Assembly (NCBI GenBank): GCA_965279075.1
Contig: CBDIHI010000011.1
Span: 124,001 to 188,000, forward strand
Origin: SZAS-79 sp965279075
GTDB taxonomy: Bacteria; Pseudomonadota; Gammaproteobacteria; Burkholderiales; SG8-39
Reading direction: 5' to 3'
DNA: 64,000 nucleotides
Shown here piece after piece: positions 1 through 9,010 of the stretch (its first letter is position 1; each line of letters opens with the position of its first letter). Under the pieces are notes generated by a model. That model worked only from the letters and a program-made list of their open reading frames with translations. It did not search any database and had not been told where the DNA came from. The translations under genes were made by a program, and so were the position numbers.

Positions 1-1809
1 AGCCTGAACCTCGGACCCGCCGACATCAAGGTGCGACCCGGCGAGGGCGTATCGCTCGGCAAGCTTCGGATCGGGACCGACGCCGCGCTCCAGATGAACA
101 CCTTCTTCTACCGGGATCGCGACAAGCCGGCTTTTCAAGTCGATTCCTTCTACGACGTCTACACCGGGAAGATCAGCGCCGAGAAGAAGTACGCCGACAA
201 GATCGTGCTCATCGGTGCCACTGCCGCCGGGATCGGCACGTCGTCGGTGACCCCGGTGTCTCCTGCGATGCCTCCGGTTCTGACGCTGGCCAACTCGGTG
301 TCCTCGATCCTGCAGGAGCACTTCTTCGTCGTGCCGGGGTGGGGGTGGATCGTCGAGAAGGTGGCTTTCGTGCTGGTTGCGGCCTACCTCGTGGTGCTGC
401 TGCCCAGGCTGAATGCAGGCCTCGGCGCAGCCATTACCGCGGGCGTGCTGGCGGCGCTGCTGGCGGCCCACTTCGTCCTCATGACGATGCAGGGCATCTG
501 GATCCAGCTGATGGTTCCCTGCGTGCTGCTGGTGGTGGGGCACGTTGCGCTGATCACGAAGCGCTTCATGATGACCGAGCGAGCCAAGGCCAAGTCCGAC
601 GAAAGTTCGGCGGAGTCGAACCGGATGCTGGGCCTTGCCTACCAGGGCCAGGGGCAGCTGGACATGGCCTGGGACAAGTTCCGCCTGGTGCCGCTTTCTG
701 AAGGACTGATGGATAACCTTTACAATCTGGCCTTGGATTTCGAACGGAAGCGCCAGTTCGCGAAGGCCGAGGGGGTGTTCCGCCACATGGTGGCGTTCAA
801 CCCGAAGTTTCGTGACATAGAGAGTAAGCTGTCGCGGGCCAAGCAGCTGTCCGAGACGGTGATCCTGGGGGGCGGGGACAGCGGCAGGACCAATGCCAGC
901 ATCCTCGGGGAGTCCTCGGGGACGGTGGAAAAGCCGATGCTGGGGCGCTATCAGGTTGAAAAGGAACTGGGCAAAGGTGCGATGGGGGTGGTATATCTCG
1001 GCAAGGATCCTAAAATTGGCCGCGTTGTGGCCATAAAGACTATGGCACTTGCGCAGGAATTCGAGGCCGACGAGCTCGCGGAAGTGAAGGAGCGGTTTTT
1101 CCGTGAGGCAGAGACGGCGGGTCGGCTCGCGCACCAGAACATCGTCACGATCTACGATGCAGGCGAGGAGCACGACCTGGCATTCATCGCCATGGAGCTC
1201 CTGAAGGGAGGCGACCTCAACCCCTTCACGAAGGCCGGTGCCCTGTTGCCGGCGGACAAGGTCGTTTCCATCGTCGCGCGCACTGCGGATGCGCTCGGGT
1301 ACGCCCACAGGCAGGGCGTCGTGCACCGCGATATCAAGCCCGCCAACATCATGTACCACCTCGATTCCGATACCGTGAAAGTGACGGACTTCGGGATCGC
1401 CCGCCTGACTGACAGCTCCAAGACCAAGACCGGGATGGTGCTCGGGACGCCGTCTTACATGTCGCCCGAGCAACTGGCCGGCAAGAAGATCGACGGGCGT
1501 TCTGACCTGTTTTCGCTGGCGGTAAGCCTGTACCAGATGCTCTGCGGCAGGCTGCCTTTCGAAGGCGAGTCTATGGGGCGGCTGATGTACCGGATCTCGA
1601 GCGAGCCGCCGACGGACATCCTCTCGATCAACCCCAACGTGCCGCACGCGATCGTCGTCTTTCTGGATCGCGCGTTGGACAAGGAGCCTGACAACCGTTT
1701 CCAGACCGGTGAGGAGTTCGCGGCTGCATTGCGCGAAGCCCACGGTTCCGGCGGCGCCCTCCAACCAGTCCTCGAGTCCGCTTCTAGCGGGGTCGATATC
1801 CAACTCTAA
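1..1809 (+). CDS. CHASE2-TPR transmembrane Ser/Thr protein kinase (5' partial)
   Basis: The reading frame is open from base 1, so the N-terminus lies outside the window; a GTG at 31 is only an internal codon. The visible part starts in the C-terminal portion of a CHASE2 extracytoplasmic sensor (KIVLIGATAAG region). About three hydrophobic membrane segments follow, then a short TPR-like helical stretch. A complete Hanks-type kinase domain begins near residue 306, counting from the GTG at 31. Seen motifs are the glycine loop LGKGAMGVVYLG, the ATP lysine K336 in VAIKTM, catalytic HRDIKPAN (D434), DFG (D453) and the activation segment GTPSYMSPEQ. It should phosphorylate Ser/Thr residues in the cytoplasm in response to a periplasmic signal. 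A PP2C phosphatase starts 8 bases after its stop and an FHA protein follows, giving a writer-eraser-reader set. The type VI secretion PpkA role is less likely because no tss genes are visible. Confidence 0.93.
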   Translation, partial: SLNLGPADIKVRPGEGVSLGKLRIGTDAALQMNTFFYRDRDKPAFQVDSFYDVYTGKISAEKKYADKIVLIGATAAGIGTSSVTPVSPAMPPVLTLANSVSSILQEHFFVVPGWGWIVEKVAFVLVAAYLVVLLPRLNAGLGAAITAGVLAALLAAHFVLMTMQGIWIQLMVPCVLLVVGHVALITKRFMMTERAKAKSDESSAESNRMLGLAYQGQGQLDMAWDKFRLVPLSEGLMDNLYNLALDFERKRQFAKAEGVFRHMVAFNPKFRDIESKLSRAKQLSETVILGGGDSGRTNASILGESSGTVEKPMLGRYQVEKELGKGAMGVVYLGKDPKIGRVVAIKTMALAQEFEADELAEVKERFFREAETAGRLAHQNIVTIYDAGEEHDLAFIAMELLKGGDLNPFTKAGALLPADKVVSIVARTADALGYAHRQGVVHRDIKPANIMYHLDSDTVKVTDFGIARLTDSSKTKTGMVLGTPSYMSPEQLAGKKIDGRSDLFSLAVSLYQMLCGRLPFEGESMGRLMYRISSEPPTDILSINPNVPHAIVVFLDRALDKEPDNRFQTGEEFAAALREAHGSGGALQPVLESASSGVDIQL

Positions 1810-1817
1810 GCGCCTGA

Positions 1818-2639
1818 ATGGACCTGACTCAAGTTCTCGAGATCGCAAGCGCCACCGACCCCGGGATGGTGCGCTCTCACAACGAGGATTCGATCGCTTC
1901 GGATCCCGCCAATGGATTGGTCGTGCTCGCGGACGGCATGGGCGGCTACAACGCGGGCGAGGTCGCGAGCGGCATGGCGACAACCGTTATCACCACCGAG
2001 ATTGCCCAGGTTCTCGCCAACGTGCAGCCTTATGACGTCGATCCTGAGAACAACAAGCTGGCCACCCAGATCGTCCGCCAGCAGATCCTCAAGGCGAATA
2101 CGTCGATTTACCAGGCCGCGCAGAGCCAGCCGCAGTATTCCGGCATGGGGACCACGCTCCTCGTCTGCCTGTTCTACGACAACAAGGTCATGGTCGGCCA
2201 CCTGGGCGATTCGCGCGTTTACCGGATGCGGGATGGCGAATTCAGCCAGGTCACACGCGACCATTCGCTCCTCCAGGAGCAGATCGACTCGGGCCTCATT
2301 ACCGCCGAGCAGGCGAAGACGGCCGCGCACAAGAACCTGGTGACGAAGGCGCTCGGCATCGATCCGACGGTCGAGCCGGAAATCCACGAGTACGAAGCGC
2401 TCGTGGGAGACATCTACCTGCTTTGCTCGGACGGCCTGTGCGACATGGTCTCGGACGAGGACATCGGCATGACCCTGTCGATGCTCGGCGCGAACCTCAA
2501 GCTCGCCACCCAGCAGCTCGTGCAGATGGCAAACGACAACGGGGGCCGCGACAACGTATCCGTTATACTCGTGCGAGTCCTCAAGGAGTATCCGGCTGCG
2601 CGGGGCGTCATGTCCAAGTTTTTTGCGTGGTTAAAATAA
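1818..2639 (+). CDS. PP2C-family Ser/Thr protein phosphatase
   Basis: This 273-residue soluble protein has the full set of PP2C (PPM) motifs. They are the N-terminal SHNEDS acidic motif, LADGMGGYNAGE with the metal-binding Asp and Gly, HLGDSRVYRM, LLCSDGLCDMV and the C-terminal GGRDNVSVILV. The family removes phosphate from Ser/Thr using two Mn or Mg ions. The length matches stand-alone bacterial Stp/PppA enzymes, and there is no membrane segment. It starts 8 bases after the kinase gene, so the two are probably co-transcribed and it is expected to oppose that kinase. The next gene encodes an FHA phosphothreonine reader. Confidence 0.93.
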   Translation: MDLTQVLEIASATDPGMVRSHNEDSIASDPANGLVVLADGMGGYNAGEVASGMATTVITTEIAQVLANVQPYDVDPENNKLATQIVRQQILKANTSIYQAAQSQPQYSGMGTTLLVCLFYDNKVMVGHLGDSRVYRMRDGEFSQVTRDHSLLQEQIDSGLITAEQAKTAAHKNLVTKALGIDPTVEPEIHEYEALVGDIYLLCSDGLCDMVSDEDIGMTLSMLGANLKLATQQLVQMANDNGGRDNVSVILVRVLKEYPAARGVMSKFFAWLK

Positions 2640-2655
2640 CCTTTCGGGGTCTGTT

Positions 2656-3459
2656 ATGGCGAAACTGATTCTCAGCATGGATGGCCTGGTGCTCAAGGAG
2701 ATCCCCTTGACCAAAGAGCGCACCACCATCGGACGCAAGCCGCACAACGACATCCAGATCGACAATCTGGCGGTGAGCGGCGAGCATGCGGTGATCGTCA
2801 CGATCCTGAACGATTCGTTCCTGGAAGATCTCGGCAGCACCAACGGTACGCTGGTCAACGGGAACACCGTAAAAAAGCACTTCCTGCAGAACAACGACGT
2901 CGTCGAACTCGGTAAATACAAGCTCAAGTACATAGCCGAGCCGGGTGCCGCCCAGCCGGCGGAAAAGGCGGATTTCGAGAAGACCATGGTGCTGAGGCCG
3001 TCCGCGATGCGGGCGGCGGCTGAGCAGGCGAAGGCAATGGCGGCCGGCGGCGCGCAGCCGCAAGCTGCCGAAGCTGCCCGGGTCGCTGCCCTCCAGTCGG
3101 TGGGTACCGCGGCGCAGGCGGCAGGGATTGCGGAGAAGCCCGCTGCAGCCCCGGCGGCTCCCGCGGCCCCCCCCGTGCCACCGCGTCCCGCTCAGCCTCT
3201 CGGCGCCATCCAGATCATCTCGGGCGCGAGTGCCGGCAAGGAACTCGAACTCACCAAACCCCTTACCACGCTGGGCAAGCCCGGGGTGCAGGTGGCCGTC
3301 CTTACTCGCAGGCCCCAGGGCTACTTCATCACGCACGTCGAAGGGGCCAACCAGCCTACCGTGAACGGGCAGTCGATCGGGACTGCGCCGCACGCGCTGA
3401 AGGACCATGACCTGGTCGAGTTGGCGGGCGTCAAGATGGAATTCTTCATCAAGGCCTGA
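2656..3459 (+). CDS. Protein with two FHA domains
   Basis: A 267-residue cytoplasmic protein. The N-terminal FHA domain (about residues 5-95) shows the phosphothreonine-binding features: an R in TIGRKPHNDI, SGEHAVI and LGSTNGTLVNG. An Ala/Pro-rich linker (about 105-180) follows. The C-terminal domain is a second, degenerate FHA that keeps the TLGKPG strand and a TVNGQ turn but lacks the usual GRxxxxD and SxxH residues, so it may bind protein without phosphate. It lies 16 bases after the PP2C gene and likely reads threonines phosphorylated by the upstream kinase, perhaps passing the signal to the downstream cyclase. FHA identity is firm; the partner is inference. Confidence 0.9.
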   Translation: MAKLILSMDGLVLKEIPLTKERTTIGRKPHNDIQIDNLAVSGEHAVIVTILNDSFLEDLGSTNGTLVNGNTVKKHFLQNNDVVELGKYKLKYIAEPGAAQPAEKADFEKTMVLRPSAMRAAAEQAKAMAAGGAQPQAAEAARVAALQSVGTAAQAAGIAEKPAAAPAAPAAPPVPPRPAQPLGAIQIISGASAGKELELTKPLTTLGKPGVQVAVLTRRPQGYFITHVEGANQPTVNGQSIGTAPHALKDHDLVELAGVKMEFFIKA

Positions 3460-3494
3460 GAACCCGGGAGCGGTTGCCGCCTGGCGGAACCCGA

Positions 3495-5711
3495 GTGAAG
3501 CAAAACATTGTCCGGATCGTCCTCGGTCTGGCCATCGTACTCGTGTTCATCGGGCACGCGGCCAAGTTCTACCAGGTCGGGATCCTCACGCAGCTCGACC
3601 ACATCATGTACGACGCCCGCCTCCGCGTCGCGATGCCGGGCGGGATAGACGAGCGCATCGTCATTCTGGACATCGACGAGAAGAGCCTGCAGGAGGTCGC
3701 GCGCTGGCCCTGGCCCAGGGACATCATGGCGAAGCTTGTCACCAAGCTCTTCGACGAGTATCAGGTGGCGCTCGTCGCCTTCGACGTGGTATTCGCCGAG
3801 TCGGACTACAGTTCAGGCATCAAGCGGCTCGACGAACTGGCTGCAGGTGACCTGAAGCAGGTCACCGGGTTTTCCGAGGCGTACGGCAGGCTTCGCCCGC
3901 GACTCGACAACGATGGCCTCTTCGCGCAGGCGATCAAGGGCCGGCCCGTCGTGCTGGGCTACTACCTCAACAGCGGCAGCGATGCGCGCAAGATCGGCGT
4001 GATCCCTGAGCCGGTCCTGCCCAAGGGTACTTTCGCGGGGCGCAACGTTGCGTTCACCACCTGGGCCGGCTACGGTGGCAACATTGCGCAGATTCAGGCA
4101 AGCGCGGCCGCTGCGGGGCATATCAATTCGCTGCCCGATTTCGACGGGGTGGTGCGCAGGGTGCCGATGCTCGTGGAGCACGATGGCGCGTATTACGAGT
4201 CGTTTTCGCTTGCGATCATGCGCACGCTGCTTGGATACCCGAAAGTCGAGCTGGGCTACCCGGAAGAGGGCGGCGCGCAGAAGGGGTACGCTGGGCTGGA
4301 GTGGCTCAAGGTCGGCCCGCTGGTCATCCCGGTGGACGAAGCCGTCAGCGCGCTGGTCCCCTATCGTGGACCCAAGTCGAGCTTTCGCTACGTTTCGCTT
4401 GCAGATGTCCTGGCAGGCCGCCTCCCGGCAGGATCGCTCAAGGGCAAGATCGCCCTGGTCGGCACGACTGCGCCCGGATTGCTCGACATGCGGGCAACGC
4501 CCGTTGACAGCGTCTATCCAGGGGTGGAGGTGCATGCCAACCTCCTCGGCGGGATGCTGGATCGCGGGATCAAGCAGAAGCCGCCGTACATGCTGGGTGC
4601 CGAGGTTGTCCTGCTGCTGATCGGCGGGGTGGCGCTTGCCTTCCTGCTGCCGATCCTGAGTCCGCTTTGGGCGACGCTCGCATCCCTCACGGCGATGGCG
4701 ATGATCGTCGGCCTGAACGTCGCAGTATGGAGCGGGGGCGGGCTCGTTTTGCCGCTCGCGGCGTCCCTGCTGATGACCGTCGCGCTGTTCACCACCAACA
4801 TGGCGTACGGGTATTTCGTCGAGTCGCGGACCAAGCGCCAGTTCACCGAACTGTTCGGGCAGTATGTGCCGCCCGAACTTGTCGACAAGATGGCACGGGA
4901 CCCGGAGAAGTACAGCATGGAAGGCCGCAGCGAGCAGCTCACCGTGCTGTTTTCCGACATCGTGGGCTTCACCTCGATCTCGGAAGCACTCAGCCCGAAG
5001 GACCTCGCGGCCTTTATCAACGAGTACCTGACTTCGATGAGCCTGGTGATCCGCGATCATCGCGGCACCCTGGACAAGTACATCGGCGATGCGATCATGG
5101 CTTTCTGGGGCGCCCCCGTGAGCGACCCGGAGCATGCCCGCCAAGGGGTTCTATCCGCTCTTGCGATGCAGGCAAGATTGCTCGAGATAAACGAACTCAT
5201 CCGCTCCCGGGGATGGCCGCCGATCCGCATCGGAATAGGCGTGAACAGCGGGACGATGAGCGTGGGGGACATGGGGTCGAAGGTCCGGCGCGCATACACT
5301 GTCATGGGCGATGCCGTGAACCTCGGTTCCCGACTTGAGGCCCTTACCCGGGTGTACGGGGTCGGGGTCATCGTCGGCCAAGGCACACGCGACCTGGTGA
5401 AGGACGGCGTGTTCCGCGAACTGGACAAGGTGAAGGTCAAGGGTAAGGACGAGCCGGTCGCGATTTTTGAGGCGGTTGGGTTCGAAGGCTCGGTCGGCGA
5501 CTCGCAGATGGATGAAATCAAGCTCTGGAACAAGTGCCTGAGGCACTATCGCGCGCAGGAGTGGGACCTGGCGGAGGTGGCGCTCCTGAACCTTACACGC
5601 ATGCACCCGAGCCACAAGCTGTACGAGGAGTATTCGTCGCGCGTCGCGCACCTGCGCGTCGAGCCTCCGGGCCCGGGGTGGGACGGCGTGACTACTTTCA
5701 AGACCAAGTAA
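3495..5711 (+). CDS. CHASE2-domain class III adenylate cyclase
   Basis: GTG at 3495 is preferred over an in-frame TTG at 3474 because a GGCGGA stretch lies just upstream. The protein has 738 residues: an N-terminal membrane helix, a CHASE2 periplasmic sensor (about 40-340), three further membrane helices (about 350-430) and a C-terminal class III cyclase domain (about 475-650). Metal-binding aspartates are D488 in LFSDIVGF and D532 in DKYIGDAIM. K528 and D606 (MGDAVNLGSRLE) are the adenine-selecting pair, so ATP is the expected substrate and cAMP the product. The sensor matches that of the kinase at the start of the window, suggesting the two proteins hear similar signals. The next gene encodes a possible cAMP phosphodiesterase. 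Confidence 0.92.
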   Translation: MKQNIVRIVLGLAIVLVFIGHAAKFYQVGILTQLDHIMYDARLRVAMPGGIDERIVILDIDEKSLQEVARWPWPRDIMAKLVTKLFDEYQVALVAFDVVFAESDYSSGIKRLDELAAGDLKQVTGFSEAYGRLRPRLDNDGLFAQAIKGRPVVLGYYLNSGSDARKIGVIPEPVLPKGTFAGRNVAFTTWAGYGGNIAQIQASAAAAGHINSLPDFDGVVRRVPMLVEHDGAYYESFSLAIMRTLLGYPKVELGYPEEGGAQKGYAGLEWLKVGPLVIPVDEAVSALVPYRGPKSSFRYVSLADVLAGRLPAGSLKGKIALVGTTAPGLLDMRATPVDSVYPGVEVHANLLGGMLDRGIKQKPPYMLGAEVVLLLIGGVALAFLLPILSPLWATLASLTAMAMIVGLNVAVWSGGGLVLPLAASLLMTVALFTTNMAYGYFVESRTKRQFTELFGQYVPPELVDKMARDPEKYSMEGRSEQLTVLFSDIVGFTSISEALSPKDLAAFINEYLTSMSLVIRDHRGTLDKYIGDAIMAFWGAPVSDPEHARQGVLSALAMQARLLEINELIRSRGWPPIRIGIGVNSGTMSVGDMGSKVRRAYTVMGDAVNLGSRLEALTRVYGVGVIVGQGTRDLVKDGVFRELDKVKVKGKDEPVAIFEAVGFEGSVGDSQMDEIKLWNKCLRHYRAQEWDLAEVALLNLTRMHPSHKLYEEYSSRVAHLRVEPPGPGWDGVTTFKTK

Positions 5712-5720
5712 GGCGCGTCC

Positions 5721-6488
5721 ATGCGATTGCGCGTACTCGGGTGCTCGGGCGGAATCGGCGGCCGGCATATGCGCACGACTGCGTTCCTGGTGGACAGCGA
5801 CACCCTGATTGACGCTGGTACCGGCGCGGCCGATCTCTCGCTGGAGGAACTTTCGCTTATAGATCATATCTTCGTCACCCATTCGCACCTCGACCACGTC
5901 GCGAGCATCCCGTTCATCGTCGATACGGTCGGCGCCATGCGCTCGAGGCCGCTCTGCGTCCACGCCACGAAGGCGACTATCGAAATCCTCCGCAACCACC
6001 TCTTCAACTGGTCGGTCTGGCCGGACTTCACCGAAATCCCCACGAGGGAGGCGCCATACATGCGCTTCCTGGAGGTGGAGGTCGGCCGGACGATCACGAT
6101 CGGCGGCCGGGATTTCACGCCGGTACCGGCCAGTCATACGGTACCGACCGTCGGCTATCACCTGGACAGCGGTCGCGCGAGCCTGGTTTTCACCGGCGAC
6201 ACGGGGCCACAGGATGCGCTTTGGGAGGTGGTCAACCGGATCGGAAACCTGAAGTATCTGTTCGTCGAAACGGCGTTCTCGAACGAGCACCGCCGGCTCG
6301 CGGAAGCGTCCGGGCACATGTGCCCGGACATGCTGGTGGCGGAACTTGCCAAGCTGGAACGCAAGGCGGAGGTGTTCGTGACCCACCTGAAGCCGGGGGA
6401 CGTCGAAAAGACCATGGCCGAGGTTACCGAACGGGCCGACGCCTGGCGGCCCCGGATGCTCCAGAACGACCAGGTATTCGAATTCTGA
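5721..6488 (+). CDS. Metallo-beta-lactamase-fold hydrolase, class II cAMP phosphodiesterase-like
   Basis: A 255-residue protein with the metal site THSHLDH at residues 53-59, an N-terminal GCSGGIGG strand-loop, a TGDTG motif supplying the bridging Asp, and later histidines (SHTVP and VTHLKPG) completing the two-zinc site. THSHLDH and the RNase-Z-like layout match the family that includes class II 3',5'-cyclic-nucleotide phosphodiesterases. It starts 9 bases after the adenylate cyclase stop, which favours a role in degrading cAMP. Related folds include tRNase Z and other MBL hydrolases, so the substrate is inferred from context. No signal peptide is visible, which is consistent with a cytosolic enzyme. 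Confidence 0.8.
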   Translation: MRLRVLGCSGGIGGRHMRTTAFLVDSDTLIDAGTGAADLSLEELSLIDHIFVTHSHLDHVASIPFIVDTVGAMRSRPLCVHATKATIEILRNHLFNWSVWPDFTEIPTREAPYMRFLEVEVGRTITIGGRDFTPVPASHTVPTVGYHLDSGRASLVFTGDTGPQDALWEVVNRIGNLKYLFVETAFSNEHRRLAEASGHMCPDMLVAELAKLERKAEVFVTHLKPGDVEKTMAEVTERADAWRPRMLQNDQVFEF

Positions 6489-6547
6489 GAGTGATGCCGG
6501 AGCGCGTCCCCAGCGGCAAAAAAGCTTGTTAGAAATCAGTGCTCTTG

Positions 6548-6576
6548 TTGAATTGTGCAGCGGGTAAGACTAGGAT
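6548..6576 (+). promoter_or_regulatory. Possible sigma-70 promoter for the GAF-ATPase gene
   Basis: TTGAAT at 6548-6553 and TAGGAT at 6571-6576 are 17 bases apart; each matches the consensus hexamer at 4 of 6 positions. They lie in the 139-base gap before the ATPase gene, the only sizeable gap within this + strand run, so a separate promoter here is reasonable. Confidence 0.4.
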
Positions 6577-6627
6577 AGACGGCTGGTCTAAGTTGGTTTC
6601 AGGAATGCCCGGAATCGGAGGTAATTG

Positions 6628-8991
6628 ATGAGTGCGGTTCTCAACCAGCAGTCGGTGCCGCAAGGCGATGTCCAGGCGCGGCTCGCGTTCCAGAAGCAGC
6701 TCCAGGTGGTTACCAACAAGATCCACGCGACCAACAACGTCGACGAGATCATGCTGGAAGTCAGCGCCGATATCTGTGCCCTTTTCAACGCCGACCGGCT
6801 CACCATTTATTCAATGGGTGAGGACAAGCAGTCCATCGTCTCGAAATTCAAGACAGGGCTGAATTCCTTCAAGGACCTCAAGCTGCCCATCGCCGAGCAC
6901 TCGATCGCCGGCTATGTTGCCCTCGCCAAGAAATCGATCAACATCAAGGACTGTTACGACGAGGCGGAACTCAAGGCGATCAACCCGAACCTGCGCTTCC
7001 TGCAGGAGGTCGACAAGCGCACCGGCTACCGCACCAAGCAGCAGTTGCTCGCGCCGGTGCTCGACCAGCAGAACAACGAGCTGATCGGCGTAATCCAGAT
7101 CATCAACAACAAGGCGAGCGTGCCCTTCGGCGCGTTTACCGAAGAAGGCGTCGCGGAGATCGCGCAGACCCTCGCGATCGCTTTCAAGCAGCGCCAGAAG
7201 CCACAGGTCGTCAAGACCAAGTATGACTACCTTATTTCGGATGCTGTCCTCTCGGCGGGCGAGTTCGACCTTGCGTCGCGCTCGGCGCGCAAGAAGGCCG
7301 TCGACATCGAGCAGGTGCTGACCGACGAGTTCCAGGTCAAGATTCCCGCGATCGGCGCCGCGCTGGCGAAGTTCTTCAACGTGCCATACGAGCCGTTCAA
7401 GGCCGATCGCATCAAGCCCATGGACCTGCTCAAGAACCTGAAGCGGGAGTACGTCGACGCCAACCAGTGGATCCCCATAGACGACGGCAAGGAGGGGCTG
7501 ATCGTCCTGTGCCTCGATCCGGAGCGCATTCGCAGTTCGCGCATTGCATCCAACGTCTTCCCCAAGGCCAAGATCGTCTACCGCGTTACGACGCAGAAGG
7601 AGTTCAAGGACACCTGCGACCAGTTCTACGGCGTTGAGGTCGACAATGGCGGGGACATCGACGACCTGCTGTCCAGCCTCGACAGCGACGAAGGGCTCGA
7701 CACGGGTGAGGGGAGTACCGACGAGGTCTCGGCCGCCGCGGACAACGAGCTGGTGAAGCTCGTCAATAAGATCGTGATCGATGCCTACAACCAGGGCGCC
7801 TCGGACATCCACATCGAGCCCTATCCAGGCAAGGCGAAGACCGAGATCCGCTTCCGCAGGGACGGGTCGCTCGCGCCTTACATCGAGGTCCCGGCTTCGT
7901 ACCGGAGCGCGATCGTGGCGCGCCTGAAGATCATGTGTGACCTCGACATCTCCGAGAAGAGGAAGCCGCAAGACGGCAAGATCAAGTTCAAGAAATTCGG
8001 CCCGCTCGACATCGAGCTGCGGGTCGCGACGATTCCCACCACGGGCGGCGTCGAGGACATCGTCATGCGTATCCTCGCCGCGGGTGAGCCGATCCCTATC
8101 GACAAGCTAGGCCTCACCACCAAGAACAGCGAAAACCTCAAGAACGCTGTGTCCAAGCCCTACGGCCTGTTCTTCGTTTGCGGTCCGACGGGGTCCGGCA
8201 AGACTACGACGCTGCATTCGGTGCTTGGATTCCTCAATACGCCCGACACCAAGATCTGGACCGCGGAAGACCCGGTCGAGATCACGCAAAAGGGCCTGCG
8301 GCAGGTGCAGGTGAACAAGAAGGTGATGGACTTCGCTATGGTGATGAAGGCTTTCCTGCGCGCGGACCCGGACATCATCATGGTGGGCGAGATGCGGGAC
8401 GCAGAGACGACGCACATCGGCATCGAAGCGTCGCTCACGGGCCACCTGGTTTTCGCGACCCTGCACACCAACTCGGCGCCGGAAGCGGTCATCCGCCTGC
8501 TGGACATGGGCATGGATCCGTTCAACTTCGCGGACGCCCTCATCGGCATCCTTGCACAGCGCCTGGCCAAGCGTCTCTGCAAATGCAAGGAACCGTACAC
8601 GCCTGGACCGGACGAGCTCAAGGCGTTCATGAACGAGTACACCACCGACCTCCGGCTGTCCGACACATGGAAGAGGGATCCACAGGGCGAGGCCAAGAAG
8701 CTTTACGATTATTGGCTGAAGGAGTACGCCAAGGACGGCAAGCTGCAGTTCTTCAAGGCCAAGGGATGCGACGCCTGTGGCGGCTCAGGCTACAAGGGGC
8801 GTTGCGGCCTGCATGAGCTCATGATCGCCTCGGATGCGGTGAAGAAGCTCATCCAGGAGCGGGCCCGGGTGACGGATCTTTTCGTCAAGTCGGTGGAGGA
8901 GGGCATGTCCACCCTGAAGATGGACGGCATGGACAAGGTCATGATGGGACTTACGGACATGAAACAGGTGCGCACGGTCTGCATCAAGTAG
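6628..8991 (+). CDS. PilB/GspE-type secretion ATPase with N-terminal GAF domain
   Basis: ATG at 6628 is chosen over the TTG at 6625 because GGAGG at 6617-6621 sits 6 bases before it. The 787-residue protein begins with a GAF domain (about 20-185) ending in N161-K162, F167 and T171-E172, a partial NKFDE signature. A type II/IV secretion ATPase N-domain follows (about 205-340), then the hexameric ATPase core. Walker A is GPTGSGKTT (from residue 519) and the Walker B region IIMVGEMRD (about 583-591). Cysteines C651, C653, C714 and C717 form the C-terminal zinc site typical of PilB/GspE. The family powers pilus assembly or type II secretion at the inner membrane. A GAF domain fused here is unusual and suggests control by a small ligand. 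Pilin genes lie 1.8 kb downstream; no pilC or pilD is in view. Confidence 0.92.
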   Translation: MSAVLNQQSVPQGDVQARLAFQKQLQVVTNKIHATNNVDEIMLEVSADICALFNADRLTIYSMGEDKQSIVSKFKTGLNSFKDLKLPIAEHSIAGYVALAKKSINIKDCYDEAELKAINPNLRFLQEVDKRTGYRTKQQLLAPVLDQQNNELIGVIQIINNKASVPFGAFTEEGVAEIAQTLAIAFKQRQKPQVVKTKYDYLISDAVLSAGEFDLASRSARKKAVDIEQVLTDEFQVKIPAIGAALAKFFNVPYEPFKADRIKPMDLLKNLKREYVDANQWIPIDDGKEGLIVLCLDPERIRSSRIASNVFPKAKIVYRVTTQKEFKDTCDQFYGVEVDNGGDIDDLLSSLDSDEGLDTGEGSTDEVSAAADNELVKLVNKIVIDAYNQGASDIHIEPYPGKAKTEIRFRRDGSLAPYIEVPASYRSAIVARLKIMCDLDISEKRKPQDGKIKFKKFGPLDIELRVATIPTTGGVEDIVMRILAAGEPIPIDKLGLTTKNSENLKNAVSKPYGLFFVCGPTGSGKTTTLHSVLGFLNTPDTKIWTAEDPVEITQKGLRQVQVNKKVMDFAMVMKAFLRADPDIIMVGEMRDAETTHIGIEASLTGHLVFATLHTNSAPEAVIRLLDMGMDPFNFADALIGILAQRLAKRLCKCKEPYTPGPDELKAFMNEYTTDLRLSDTWKRDPQGEAKKLYDYWLKEYAKDGKLQFFKAKGCDACGGSGYKGRCGLHELMIASDAVKKLIQERARVTDLFVKSVEEGMSTLKMDGMDKVMMGLTDMKQVRTVCIK

Positions 8992-9010
8992 CCGAGGCGC
9001 CGAACCCGAG

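Noticed and set aside
1..3459. Kinase, phosphatase and FHA genes as a type VI secretion regulatory module
   Set aside because: No tss structural genes are in the window; the neighbours are cyclase and pilus genes instead.
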